A DNA stretch of 11,751 nucleotides from an uncultured Lysobacteraceae bacterium (GTDB lineage: Bacteria; Pseudomonadota; Gammaproteobacteria; Xanthomonadales; Rhodanobacteraceae), in NCBI GenBank assembly GCA_946480705.1, contig CAMLLF010000045.1, positions 1 to 11,751 of the forward strand, given 5' to 3'. Below are positions 1-7,405 of the stretch, one piece after another. The position numbers and the translations under genes are program-made. Each line of letters starts with the position of its first letter. The first letter of the stretch is position 1. The notes under the pieces are model-generated. The model had not been told where the DNA came from and searched no databases. It was given only the letters and a program-made list of their open reading frames with translations.

Positions 1-195
1 ACGCTGGTGACCCAGGTGCCCGACACGCCGGCGCTGGTCGAGGCCGATGCGGTGCGACTCGCGCAGTGCATCTCGAACCTGCTCAACAACGCGGCGAAGT
101 ACACGCCGCGCGGCGGGCGCATCGAGCTGTGGGCCGAGCGCGACGGCGACCAGGCCGCGATCCACGTGCGCGACAACGGCTACGGCGTCGATCCC
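1..195 (+). pseudogene. Sensor histidine kinase, ATP-binding core fragment (both ends missing)
   Basis: The frame is open from base 1, so the gene begins upstream of the window. The translation shows the end of a HATPase_c domain: the N-box with LLNNAAKYTPRGG (about bases 79-117), then a beta-strand segment IELWAERDGDQAAIHVRD, then the beginning of the G1 box, D-N-G-x-G (172-186). Everything a kinase needs after this (rest of G1, ATP lid, G2 box, any receiver domain) is absent. The frame instead continues directly into an M14 carboxypeptidase. The family's role is autophosphorylation of a histidine in two-component signalling. This piece alone cannot do it, because the phosphorylated His would lie upstream and the ATP site is incomplete. 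The join falls between about 178 and 195, where GYGVDP fits both families, so the exact breakpoint cannot be placed. The kinase identity is fairly sure; which kinase is unknown. Confidence 0.8.
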
Positions 196-1995
196 GAAGC
201 GACGTGGCTGCTCGACCACAACGAATTCCATCTGCTGCTGCAGTCCAATCCCGACGGCCGCAAGAAAGCCGAGACCGGCCTGTCGTGGCGCAAGAACACG
301 AACACGGCCTACTGCGGCGCGACCAGCAATTCGCGCGGCGCGGACCTCAACCGCAACTATCCGTTCCACTGGGGCGGTCCCGGCGCGAGCAGTTCGGCCT
401 GCAACGAGACCTACCGCGGCGCCAGCGCCGGCTCCGAGCCGGAAACGCAGGCCGTCGTCGCCTACGTCAATTCGATCTTCCCGGATCTGCGTCCCGACGA
501 CACGACGACGCCGGCTCCGGATACGACGCAGGGCGTGTTCTTCGACATCCACAGTTTCTCGCAGCTCGTGCTCTGGCCCTGGGGCGATACCACGACGCTC
601 GCACCGAACGCGTCCGGCCTCGAAATCCTCGGCCGCCGCATCGGCTGGTTCAACGGCTACGACCCGCAGCAGTCGGTCGGCCTCTACGCGACCAGCGGCA
701 CGACCGACGACACGGCCTACGGCCAGCTCGGCGTTCCGGCCTATACGATCGAACTCGGCGTCGCGTTCTTCGAGAACTGCGATACCTTCGAGAGCGCCAC
801 GTATCCGCACAACGTCGATGCGCTGCGCTATACCGCGCGTACCCTGTCGGCTCCGTACAAGCTGCCGTTCGGTCCCGATGCGCTGGAAATCACGGCGACA
901 CCCGACCTCGTCGTCGCCGGCGACACCGTGCGCGTGACCGCGCGCGTTGACGATTCGCGCCTCAACCGCACGCCGCAGCCGCAGACCGGCGCGCCGCCGC
1001 CGCCGAACACGCAGAACGTCGCCTCGGCGCGCGTGTTCGTCGACAGGCTGCCCTGGGAAGGCGGCGCCACGCCACAGGCGATGACCGCGTCCGACGGCGG
1101 TTTCAACAGCGGCACCGAAGCCGTGCACGCCGACCTGTCGACGACCGGCCTGTCGAGCGGCCGGCACCTCGTCTACGTGCAGGGCGTCGATGCGAACGGC
1201 GATGCGGGTCCGCCGAACGCGGTATTCGTCGAGGTCGCGCAGGCCAACGAGATCGCAACGCTGCACGGCGTCGTCCGCGATGCGAACACGTCCGCGCCGC
1301 TCGCCGCGACGATCAGGATCGGCACGAGCACGCTGCAGGCCGACGGCAGCGGCAACTACACCAAGCGCCTGCGCGCCGGCACCGTCGACATCGAAGTCAG
1401 CGCACCCGGCCACATGACCGAGCGGCTGACCGGCGTGAACCTGACCGGCGGCGCCGACGTCGTCCGCAACTTCAGCCTCGCGCCGAACTGCACGGTGTTC
1501 AGCGACAACGTCGAAGGCGCGAACCCGGGCTGGACCGTGCAGTCGCCCTGGGGCACGAGCACGACGGTCGGCGGCAACGCGACCAAGGTCTGGACCGACA
1601 GTCCGGCCGGCAGCTATGCGAACAACGTCACTACGAGCCTGACCTCGCCGCTGATCAATTTCACCGGATACGCCGACGCCGTGCTGAGCTTCGACCAGAA
1701 ATGCGTGACCGAAGCCGATTACGACTACGGCATCGTCGAGATCAGCACGAACGCGAACGCGGGCTCGCCGACCTGGTCCGAACTCGGTCGCTGCGACGGC
1801 GAGAGCGCCTGGCGCTCGACGACGGTCGCGCTGCCGTCGGCGACGAACCAGGCGGCCGTGAAACTGCGCTTCCGCCTGACCAGCGACACGAGCCAGACCG
1901 CCGAAGGCTGGTCGATCGACAACGTCAGGATCGAAGCCGGCGGCGACGCCTGCCGCGGCCCGGCCGACGTGCTGTTCGAGAACGATTTCGAGTAG
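1..1995 (+). CDS. Secreted M14 zinc carboxypeptidase, N-terminus replaced by kinase fragment
   Basis: From about base 181 the frame encodes the larger part of an M14 metallocarboxypeptidase, a family that removes C-terminal residues from peptides outside the cytoplasm. Visible landmarks are NPDGR (247-261), DLNRNYP with the substrate-carboxylate-binding Asn-Arg pair (343-363), a SEPET segment near 436-450, the third zinc ligand His in DIHSFSQ (550-552), and the catalytic Glu in YTIELG (751-753). The first zinc motif HxxE, the propeptide and the signal peptide are missing because the histidine kinase fragment stands in their place. As written, the product should be neither exported nor fully zinc-loaded. 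After the catalytic part come a linker with beta-rich modules, a carboxypeptidase-regulatory-like domain (about 1252-1488) and a MAM or immune-inhibitor-A-like sandwich (about 1489-1944). The last element is the tail with Cys at -14 ending in FENDFE. The GTG at base 7 is not a convincing start. The gene converges with the ammonia-lyase gene. Confidence 0.8.
   Translation, partial: TLVTQVPDTPALVEADAVRLAQCISNLLNNAAKYTPRGGRIELWAERDGDQAAIHVRDNGYGVDPEATWLLDHNEFHLLLQSNPDGRKKAETGLSWRKNTNTAYCGATSNSRGADLNRNYPFHWGGPGASSSACNETYRGASAGSEPETQAVVAYVNSIFPDLRPDDTTTPAPDTTQGVFFDIHSFSQLVLWPWGDTTTLAPNASGLEILGRRIGWFNGYDPQQSVGLYATSGTTDDTAYGQLGVPAYTIELGVAFFENCDTFESATYPHNVDALRYTARTLSAPYKLPFGPDALEITATPDLVVAGDTVRVTARVDDSRLNRTPQPQTGAPPPPNTQNVASARVFVDRLPWEGGATPQAMTASDGGFNSGTEAVHADLSTTGLSSGRHLVYVQGVDANGDAGPPNAVFVEVAQANEIATLHGVVRDANTSAPLAATIRIGTSTLQADGSGNYTKRLRAGTVDIEVSAPGHMTERLTGVNLTGGADVVRNFSLAPNCTVFSDNVEGANPGWTVQSPWGTSTTVGGNATKVWTDSPAGSYANNVTTSLTSPLINFTGYADAVLSFDQKCVTEADYDYGIVEISTNANAGSPTWSELGRCDGESAWRSTTVALPSATNQAAVKLRFRLTSDTSQTAEGWSIDNVRIEAGGDACRGPADVLFENDFE
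1951..1995 (+). other. C-terminal tail C-x4-D-x-L-F-E-N-D-F-E-stop of the carboxypeptidase
   Basis: The last 14 codons plus stop encode Cys, four variable residues, Asp, one variable residue, then L-F-E-N-D-F-E. The choice-of-anchor protein at 8497-11001 ends with the same spacing and seven identical residues. The tail follows a beta-sandwich domain ending in a W-x-x-D-N-V strand. It is acidic and has no hydrophobic helix or basic cluster, so it does not resemble PEP-CTERM, LPXTG or GlyGly-CTERM signals. The role as a sorting or secretion signal is inference. Confidence 0.6.
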
Positions 1996-2012
1996 CGCGC
2001 GCCGGCGGGAAT

Positions 2013-2074
2013 CGTGCCGGACGCGAAAGCGTCCGGCATGGCGGTTGGGTTGAGGCGCTGGGCGAAGCCCGACC
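2013..2074 (+). repeat. Two-hairpin intergenic repeat, copy A (REP-like, possible bidirectional terminator)
   Basis: The first hairpin has arms GCCGGACGC (2016-2024) and GCGTCCGGC (2029-2037) around a GAAA tetraloop. It can be extended outward to 2013 and 2040, including a G-U pair. The second hairpin pairs GGTTGGG (2043-2049) with CCCGACC (2068-2074), with an inner GGGC-GAA-GCCC. A diverged copy with the same two-part architecture lies at 8431-8486 on the opposite strand. The element fills the gap between the stop codons of the carboxypeptidase (1995) and the ammonia-lyase (2089), so it could end transcription from both sides or protect 3' ends of mRNA. No run of T follows, so a classical rho-independent terminator is not shown. 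Confidence 0.75.
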
Positions 2075-2088
2075 CGCGTCTGCGTTTT

Positions 2089-3978
2089 CTAGCGAACGAG
2101 CGCGCCGCTCCTGACGAGCGCACAGACGCGCTGCACTTCGGCGTCCATCGGTCGATCGCGCTGCATGAAGCCGACGACCTCGCGCACGCGTGCGAACGCC
2201 GCATGCACGGCGTCGCCGGCGCGGAATTCGCCGGCTTCGCTCAGCGCCCGCATCAGGGCATCGACTTCCCGCTCGAACTGCTCGCGATCGGCATGACCCG
2301 GCATCGGCGCGCCGCTGATCTTCGCGGCGACGGCATCGCGGTCGCCGCGGTCGGCCAGGCGCCGCGCCGCGTTGAGCATGTCCTGGCGATATTCGAGCGC
2401 CTGCGCCGCGGTGTAGATCTCCAGCGCGAGCACGTCGGAAAGGTCTTCGACCATGTCGAGCACGTGGCGCGCCTCGTTCGCTCCCATCGACACGTGGTCT
2501 TCGGCGTTGGCACTGGTCGGGATCGAATACACGCTGGCCGGATGCGCGCGCGTCGCCAGATCGTTGACGAGCGCGGCCGCGGTGTACTGCACGATCATGA
2601 AGCCCGAATCGGTCGCGTCCTCGTTGCCGATCAGGAACGCCGGCAGGCCGTCGTTGTTGGCCGGATCGACGAGCTTGTTGAGACGACGCTCGGAAATCGA
2701 CGCCAGCACGGGAATCGCGGCCTTCAGGTAGCTCATCGCGAGTGCGAGCGGCATGCCGTGGAAATGACCGGCCGAGACGACCTGATCCTCGATCACTGCC
2801 GCATTTTCCATTTGCGGAAAAATCAGCGGATTGTCGGTGACCGCGTTGAGCTCGATGTCGATGACGCGGCAGGCCTGGCTCCAGGCGTCGCGCACGGCGC
2901 CGTGCACCTGCGGCGCGCAGCGCAGGCAGTACGCATCCTGCGGCTGGTGCTTCTTGCCGCCCTTGAACGGCAGGAAGCGCGCGTAGAACGATTCCTTGCC
3001 GTGGCGCTGCGCCGGCGGCACGTAGTCCCAGGTCAGGTCGAAACGCGCGGTCTGGTCCTGCGCATGCGACCAGGAACTCGCGAGCCACGTGCGGAAGCGC
3101 GGCACGAGGTGATACGGAATGTCGGCCAGCGTCGACCCCTGCAGCAGGCCGCGCAGGTTCGCGGCCGACTGCACCTGGCCCGGATGCGGACGCAGCGCGT
3201 GCACTTCGGGCTTCAGTGCGCCGGTGCGGCCGGCGAACGCGTCGAGCGTCATCGCGGCGGCGAGATCGGCGGTCGCGATCAGCTGCTCCATGCGCGCGAG
3301 CGCGAGCGTCGCGGTCGCGAGCATCTGCGTCGTGCCGTTGTTGAGCGCAAGACCTTCCTTGAACGACAGGCGCAGCGGCACGAGACCCGCGCGCTCCAGC
3401 GCCTGCGCGCCCGGCAGGCGCTGTCCCGCATGGAACGCTTCGCCGCCGCCGAGCAGCACGATGGCCAGATGCGACAGCGGCGCGAGGTCGCCGCTCGCGC
3501 CGACCGAGCCCTTCTGCGGAATCACCGGGATCACGTCGCGGTTCAGCAGCTCGGCCAACGCCTCAAGCGTCGACGCGCGAATGCCCGAATGGCCGCGCAT
3601 CAGCGTGTTGACGCGGATCGCGAGCATCGCGCGCACGACCGCCGGCGCGAACGGTTCGCCGACGCAGACCGCGTGCGTGACGACGAGGTTGTACTGCAGC
3701 TCTTCCATCAGCGTGCCGTCGCGCCGTTCCGGATTGCCGCCGGGCAGTTCGTCGCGCACGCGATGCGCGCCAAGGAGCTTGTCGGCGTTGCTGCCGAAGC
3801 CCGTCGTCACGCCGTAGATCGGCTCGCCGCAACTGACTTTTTCGGCGAGGAAGTCGGCGGTCTGCTGCACCCGGGCGAGCTGCGCCGGATCGAGCGCGAT
3901 GCGGCCGCCGTCGCAGGCGATGGCGGCGACCTGGGCGCGCGTCAGCGACGCACCGTCGAGCGTGATGAGGTTCGTCAT
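2089..3978 (-). CDS. hutH: Aromatic amino acid ammonia-lyase, histidine ammonia-lyase-like
   Basis: This 629-residue protein belongs to the HAL/PAL/TAL family, which eliminates ammonia non-oxidatively from an aromatic amino acid; histidine would give urocanate. The self-formed MIO cofactor comes from Ala161-Ser162-Gly163 in [14 protein letters not shown]. Other family landmarks are the catalytic Tyr55 in [14 protein letters not shown] near 213-217, QDAYCLRC with Arg353, TDNPL near 381-385, [13 protein letters not shown] near 458-470 and Glu520 in LALEIY. The selectivity pair after LQYNLVV is Thr101-His102. This is close to the Ser-His of histidine lyases and unlike the His-Leu of tyrosine or Phe-Leu of phenylalanine lyases. 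The protein is about 110-120 residues longer than a usual bacterial HAL, partly from an insertion at about 285-345. The ATG overlaps the hisS stop as ATGA. No hutU, hutI or hutG gene is in view, so the substrate is not certain. Confidence 0.85.
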   Translation of the reverse strand: MTNLITLDGASLTRAQVAAIACDGGRIALDPAQLARVQQTADFLAEKVSCGEPIYGVTTGFGSNADKLLGAHRVRDELPGGNPERRDGTLMEELQYNLVVTHAVCVGEPFAPAVVRAMLAIRVNTLMRGHSGIRASTLEALAELLNRDVIPVIPQKGSVGASGDLAPLSHLAIVLLGGGEAFHAGQRLPGAQALERAGLVPLRLSFKEGLALNNGTTQMLATATLALARMEQLIATADLAAAMTLDAFAGRTGALKPEVHALRPHPGQVQSAANLRGLLQGSTLADIPYHLVPRFRTWLASSWSHAQDQTARFDLTWDYVPPAQRHGKESFYARFLPFKGGKKHQPQDAYCLRCAPQVHGAVRDAWSQACRVIDIELNAVTDNPLIFPQMENAAVIEDQVVSAGHFHGMPLALAMSYLKAAIPVLASISERRLNKLVDPANNDGLPAFLIGNEDATDSGFMIVQYTAAALVNDLATRAHPASVYSIPTSANAEDHVSMGANEARHVLDMVEDLSDVLALEIYTAAQALEYRQDMLNAARRLADRGDRDAVAAKISGAPMPGHADREQFEREVDALMRALSEAGEFRAGDAVHAAFARVREVVGFMQRDRPMDAEVQRVCALVRSGALVR

Positions 3979-5372
3979 GGCGATTCCGTGGTACGCGCCG
4001 GGCGCATGGCCTGCGCCTGTTCGATTTCGACGCGCAGCGCCTTGACCAGCTCGGCGCGCGCGACGTCGAATTGCTCGCGGCGGCGCAGGTCCTTGATGAT
4101 CACCGTGTCCTTCGCGATCTCGTCGCTGCCGACGACGATCGCGAACGCGATGCCGGCCTTCTCCGCGTACTTGAACTGCCGCGCGAGCTTGCCGCCGTCG
4201 AGCACGACCTCGGTGTTGATGCCGGCCTGGCGCAGCTCGCTCGCGATCGCGAGATAGCGCGGCAGTTCGTCGTCGCTCATCTGCGTCACGAGCACCTGCA
4301 CCGTGCTCGTGCCGGTGCCGATCAGCCCGGCCTCGCGCAGCTGCCAGTACAGCCGCGTCGCGCCGATCGAAATGCCGACGCCGGGCAGGTGCGACTTCGT
4401 GTAGTGACCGGCGAGGTTCTCGTAGCGGCCGCCCGAACAGATCGAGCCGATCTGCGGGTGTTCGAGCAGATGCGTCTCGTAGACCGTGCCGGTGTAATAG
4501 TCCAGGCCGCGCGCGATCGAAAGATTCAGCGCGTAGTACGCCTCGGGCACGCCGAGCGCACGGATCAGCGTCAGCACTTCGCGCAGTTCGGCGATGCCTT
4601 CGTCGAACGCGTCGCTGCCGCTGCCGAGCGCGTCGAGCTTCGCGATCGCATCGTCGTGGCCGGCCGAACGCGTCTGCACGAACGCGAGAATCTTCGCGAC
4701 GTCGTCGCCGGACAGGCCGAAATCGCCGCCGCGCAGCGACTCGGCGACCTTGTCGGTGCCGACTTTGTCGAGCTTGTCGATCTCGCGCAGGATCAGCGCC
4801 TGCCGCTGCGCATCGGACTGGCCGAGGTTCTCGAAGAAGCCGCGCAGCAGCTTGCGGTTGTTGAGCTGGATCGTGAACGGGCCGATCTTGAGATCGCGGA
4901 ACACCTGATAGATCACCGCCGGCAGCTCGGCGTCGTAGCGGATCGACAGCGAATCCTTGCCGATCACGTCGATGTCGCACTGATAGAACTCGCGGAAACG
5001 GCCGCGCTGCTGGCGCTCGCCGCGGTAGACGCGCTGCATCTGGTAGCGGCGGAACGGAAAATTGAGCTGGTGTTCGTGCTCGGCGACATACCGTGCGAGC
5101 GGCACGGTCAGGTCGAAGCGCAGCGCCATTTCGGGCGTGCCGTCCTTGCCGAGATTGCCGGTAGATTGAACAAAATATACTTGTCGCTCGGTCTCGCCGC
5201 CTTCCTTGGTCAAGAGGATGTCGGTCAATTCCATGACCGGCGTTTCCACCGGCAGGAAGCCGAAGCGTTCGAAGCTGCGACGGATCGTGTCGAGCATGTC
5301 CTGGAACGCGATCTGGTCCAGCGGCAGCAGTTCGAGCACGCCGGGCGGCGTGCGGGCGGCGGTCAATGCCAT
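3975..5372 (-). CDS. hisS: Histidyl-tRNA synthetase
   Basis: The 465-residue class II synthetase joins histidine to tRNA-His in the cytoplasm. Motif 1 lies around residues 41-51 (PVETPVMEL). Motif 2 is around 110-130 with its ATP-binding Arg residues ([18 protein letters not shown]). The histidine-specific segments ARGLDYYTG (287-295) and GGRYENL (314-320) are intact, as is motif 3, [10 protein letters not shown] (331-340). The anticodon-binding domain runs from about 357 to 450. The sequence matches the longer xanthomonad-type HisRS as I remember it rather than the roughly 424-residue E. coli type. The start is chosen because GAGGA sits about seven bases upstream of this ATG and because TPPGVLELL then falls near the N-terminus as in relatives. 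An in-frame ATG at 5450 would add 26 unconserved residues. Its TGA overlaps the ammonia-lyase ATG, which indicates one transcript with coupled translation. Confidence 0.96.
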   Translation of the reverse strand: MALTAARTPPGVLELLPLDQIAFQDMLDTIRRSFERFGFLPVETPVMELTDILLTKEGGETERQVYFVQSTGNLGKDGTPEMALRFDLTVPLARYVAEHEHQLNFPFRRYQMQRVYRGERQQRGRFREFYQCDIDVIGKDSLSIRYDAELPAVIYQVFRDLKIGPFTIQLNNRKLLRGFFENLGQSDAQRQALILREIDKLDKVGTDKVAESLRGGDFGLSGDDVAKILAFVQTRSAGHDDAIAKLDALGSGSDAFDEGIAELREVLTLIRALGVPEAYYALNLSIARGLDYYTGTVYETHLLEHPQIGSICSGGRYENLAGHYTKSHLPGVGISIGATRLYWQLREAGLIGTGTSTVQVLVTQMSDDELPRYLAIASELRQAGINTEVVLDGGKLARQFKYAEKAGIAFAIVVGSDEIAKDTVIIKDLRRREQFDVARAELVKALRVEIEQAQAMRPARTTESP

Positions 5373-5849
5373 GAGTTTCCTCGGATCGTGTAGCGGGCCG
5401 GGCGCGAAGGGCGCATAGCCTAGCAGATGGCCGCGAGCGGGCTCGGCCATGTAATAGCTGGTTATGACAGCAGGAAATAGCGGTGGGTGTTTGAAAACGG
5501 AGGTGCCTCGCCTGCCGCCTCGCAATTCGCCGACAACGCGCTCCTCCAGTTACTCCCTGCCACCCCCTTATTTTTTTCTCTTCCTCTCCCGCTCGCTTCG
5601 GTCGCGAAGTTCCCGTATAGTCCGCGGGTTCTCGTGCGAACTCCCCGGCTTCCCTTCCGGATTTCTGACGTGACGCAGCCGGCGATCCATTTGCCCGCCA
5701 CGTCTGCAGCTTTCTCCCTCCACCGGTTTTCCACGACGACACGGCCCGGCACAACGCCTCGCGGCCGCACCATCATTTACCTGCAGCGCGGATGTTGGGC
5801 CCTGGACGGCCTTGGGAACGCTCTGGGTTTTCACGTTAGGAGCAATCCC
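5373..5849. promoter_or_regulatory. Divergent intergenic region between hisS and rhlE
   Basis: This 477-base stretch holds no gene that I can support. It must carry the promoters for hisS (leftward) and rhlE (rightward). Visible features are a hairpin at 5427-5450 in the hisS leader, a pyrimidine-rich tract from about 5530 to 5593 that includes seven consecutive T residues, a small inverted repeat CTTCG/CGAAG at 5596-5609, and a TATAGT hexamer at 5616-5621. The hexamer could be a -10 box for rhlE, but no good -35 box lies at the right distance. If it is used, the rhlE leader would be over 200 bases long. Promoter positions are guesses. Confidence 0.45.
5427..5450 (-). promoter_or_regulatory. 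Hairpin in the hisS leader or promoter region
   Basis: Arms ATGGCC and GGCCAT (5427-5432 and 5445-5450) enclose an inner GAG/CTC stem with a four-base loop and a two-base bulge. It lies 55 to 78 bases upstream of the hisS ATG. It could be an operator or a leader RNA structure, or it may have no function. I see no T-box consensus and no run of His codons that would suggest classical attenuation. Confidence 0.35.
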
Positions 5850-7199
5850 ATGGCTTTCGATCAACTCGGGCTGTCGCCCGCCCTTCTGTGCGCGCTGAAC
5901 GAACTCGGCTACGACACGCCGACGCCGATTCAGGCCGAAGCGATTCCGCTCGTGCTGGCCGGCCGCGACTTGCTCGCCGGCGCGCAGACCGGCACCGGCA
6001 AGACCGCCGCGTTCGCGCTGCCGCTGCTGGAACGCCTGTATCCGGAAGGCGCGCTGCGCACCGGACAGCCGCGCAAGGTCCGCGCCCTCGTGCTGACGCC
6101 GACGCGCGAACTCGCGGTGCAGGTGCATGACAGCATCCGCGCCTACGGCAAGAACATCCGCTTCAGCTCCACGACGATCTTCGGCGGCGTCGGCATGGGC
6201 AACCAGGTGCAGGCGCTCAAGCGCGGCATGGATCTCCTCGTCGCGACGCCGGGACGCCTCATCGATCACCTCGACCAGCGCACGCTGAACCTGCGCGACG
6301 TCGAGATCCTCGTGCTCGACGAAGCCGACCGCATGCTCGACATGGGCTTCCTGCCGGCGCTCAAGAAAATCCTCGGCCAGCTGCCGCGCCAGCGCCAGAA
6401 CCTCATGTTCTCGGCGACCTATGCCGAAGACATCCGCAAGCTCGCGACCGAACTGCTGAACGATCCGGCGCAGATCCAGATCGCGCAGCAGAACAGCGTC
6501 GCGACGACGGTCGAGCACCGCGTCTACGCGGTCGACGCCGACCGCAAGAAAGACCTGCTGATCGAACTGCTCGCGCAGGACAGCCGTCGCCAGACGCTGG
6601 TCTTCGGCCGCACCAAGCACGGCTCGGACCGTCTCGCGCGCCAGCTCTGCCAGGCCGGCTTCAAGGCCGACGCGATCCACGGCAACAAGAGCCAGAACGC
6701 GCGCCAGCGTGCGTTGAAGGACTTCAAGGACGGCCGCATCCACGTGCTGGTCGCGACCGACATCGCCGCGCGCGGCCTCGACATCGACCAGCTGCCGGTC
6801 GTGATCAATCACGACCTGCCGATGGTCGCCGCCGACTACGTGCATCGCATCGGCCGCACCGGCCGCGCCGGCTGCGACGGCCTCGCGCTGTCGCTGGTCT
6901 GCCGCGAGGAACAGGGTCTGCTCAACGACATCCAGAAGCTGCTCAAGCGCGACATCGATGTCGCCGTGCTGCCCGGCTTCGAACCCAAGCAGCCGCTGCG
7001 CACCGGCGCCGACGCGCAGCGCGCCGGCAAGCCCGTCCGCAGTGCGCGCCGCGGACGTTCGACCCAGCCCGCCGGCGGCAAGCATCATGCGGGCAAGGAC
7101 CAGCGTCGCAGCGGCAGCGGCACCGGCCAGAACGCCGGCCGCCGCTCCGACGGCCGCAGCAACCAGCCCGGCGGTCGCGGGCCGCGTTCGCCGCGCTGA
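5850..7199 (+). CDS. rhlE: DEAD-box ATP-dependent RNA helicase, RhlE type
   Basis: The 449-residue protein unwinds RNA using ATP and in this family acts in ribosome assembly and RNA decay in the cytoplasm. All core motifs are present: Q motif with F3 and PTPIQ (24-28), Walker A AQTGTGKT (45-52), PTREL (84-88), TPGR (133-136), DEAD (157-160), SAT (188-190), ATDIAARGLD (302-311) and HRIGRTGR (332-339). After about residue 378 the helicase core ends in a 70-residue Arg/Gly/Ser/Gln-rich basic tail, typical of RNA-binding extensions in RhlE proteins. The start is set by AGGAG at 5838-5842, seven bases before the ATG, and by MAFDQLGLS, the usual N-terminus. The open frame extends upstream to 5487, but that part has no helicase similarity. 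The gene is intact and seems monocistronic, with hairpins following its stop codon. Confidence 0.95.
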   Translation: MAFDQLGLSPALLCALNELGYDTPTPIQAEAIPLVLAGRDLLAGAQTGTGKTAAFALPLLERLYPEGALRTGQPRKVRALVLTPTRELAVQVHDSIRAYGKNIRFSSTTIFGGVGMGNQVQALKRGMDLLVATPGRLIDHLDQRTLNLRDVEILVLDEADRMLDMGFLPALKKILGQLPRQRQNLMFSATYAEDIRKLATELLNDPAQIQIAQQNSVATTVEHRVYAVDADRKKDLLIELLAQDSRRQTLVFGRTKHGSDRLARQLCQAGFKADAIHGNKSQNARQRALKDFKDGRIHVLVATDIAARGLDIDQLPVVINHDLPMVAADYVHRIGRTGRAGCDGLALSLVCREEQGLLNDIQKLLKRDIDVAVLPGFEPKQPLRTGADAQRAGKPVRSARRGRSTQPAGGKHHAGKDQRRSGSGTGQNAGRRSDGRSNQPGGRGPRSPR

Positions 7200-7215
7200 A
7201 CGCGGTAGCGAGCGA

Positions 7216-7271
7216 GAGGAGTGAGGAAAGAGTGCGCGCGCTGAACAGCGAGCGCTCGTTTCTCGCTCCTC
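7216..7271 (+). repeat. Long imperfect palindrome downstream of rhlE
   Basis: The RNA can fold from GAGGAG (7216-7221) with CTCCTC (7266-7271). It continues through GAGGAAAGAG against CTCGTTTCTC with one wobble and one mismatch, and then a CGCGCGCT/AGCGAGCG stem capped by GAAC near 7243-7246. The arms span about 26 positions, nearly the whole element. It starts 17 bases after the rhlE stop. It may end or stabilise the rhlE transcript, or be a member of a dispersed palindrome family; no second copy is in this window. Confidence 0.6.
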
Positions 7272-7325
7272 CCACTGCGTGTCCACGCTCCTCGCGGAGC
7301 GCATAGAAGCGACGGTCATATTCGT

Positions 7326-7358
7326 CGACGCACGTCTGTCGCGCGTCGCTTTTCTTTT
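7326..7358 (+). terminator. Possible rho-independent terminator after rhlE
   Basis: CGACGC (7326-7331) pairs with GCGTCG (7343-7348) across an 11-base loop, followed at once by CTTTTCTTTT. The stem is short and the loop is large, so strength is uncertain. Its position, about 130 bases past the rhlE stop and 50 bases before the next gene's start, fits separate transcription of the two plus-strand genes. Confidence 0.5.
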
Positions 7359-7405
7359 CCGGCAATCGTTGTGCGAACCTCGCGGCTTCCCTGCAAGGTC
7401 CGCTC

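Noticed and set aside
7..180. GTG at base 7 as the true start of the first gene
   Set aside because: The frame is open to the window edge and codons 1-2 continue the kinase sequence. A kinase core never begins here.
2014..4257. Long open frame on the + strand opposite hutH and part of hisS
   Set aside because: The translation is Arg/Ala/His-rich without any family motif, and it lies antisense to two genes with complete active-site motifs. It is a by-product of high GC content.
5373..5450. Longer HisS starting at the in-frame ATG at 5450 (MAEPARGH...)
   Set aside because: There is no clear ribosome binding site, the extra residues do not fit the family, and the hairpin overlaps the site. The ATG at 5372 has GAGGA at proper distance.
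5487..5849. Extension of rhlE to an upstream in-frame ATG at 5487
   Set aside because: The added 121 residues have no helicase similarity. The ATG at 5850 has a well-placed AGGAG and gives the standard RhlE N-terminus.
5568..7319. 583-codon open frame antisense to rhlE
   Set aside because: It covers a gene with all DEAD-box motifs, extends over its leader and hairpins, and shows no domain of its own.
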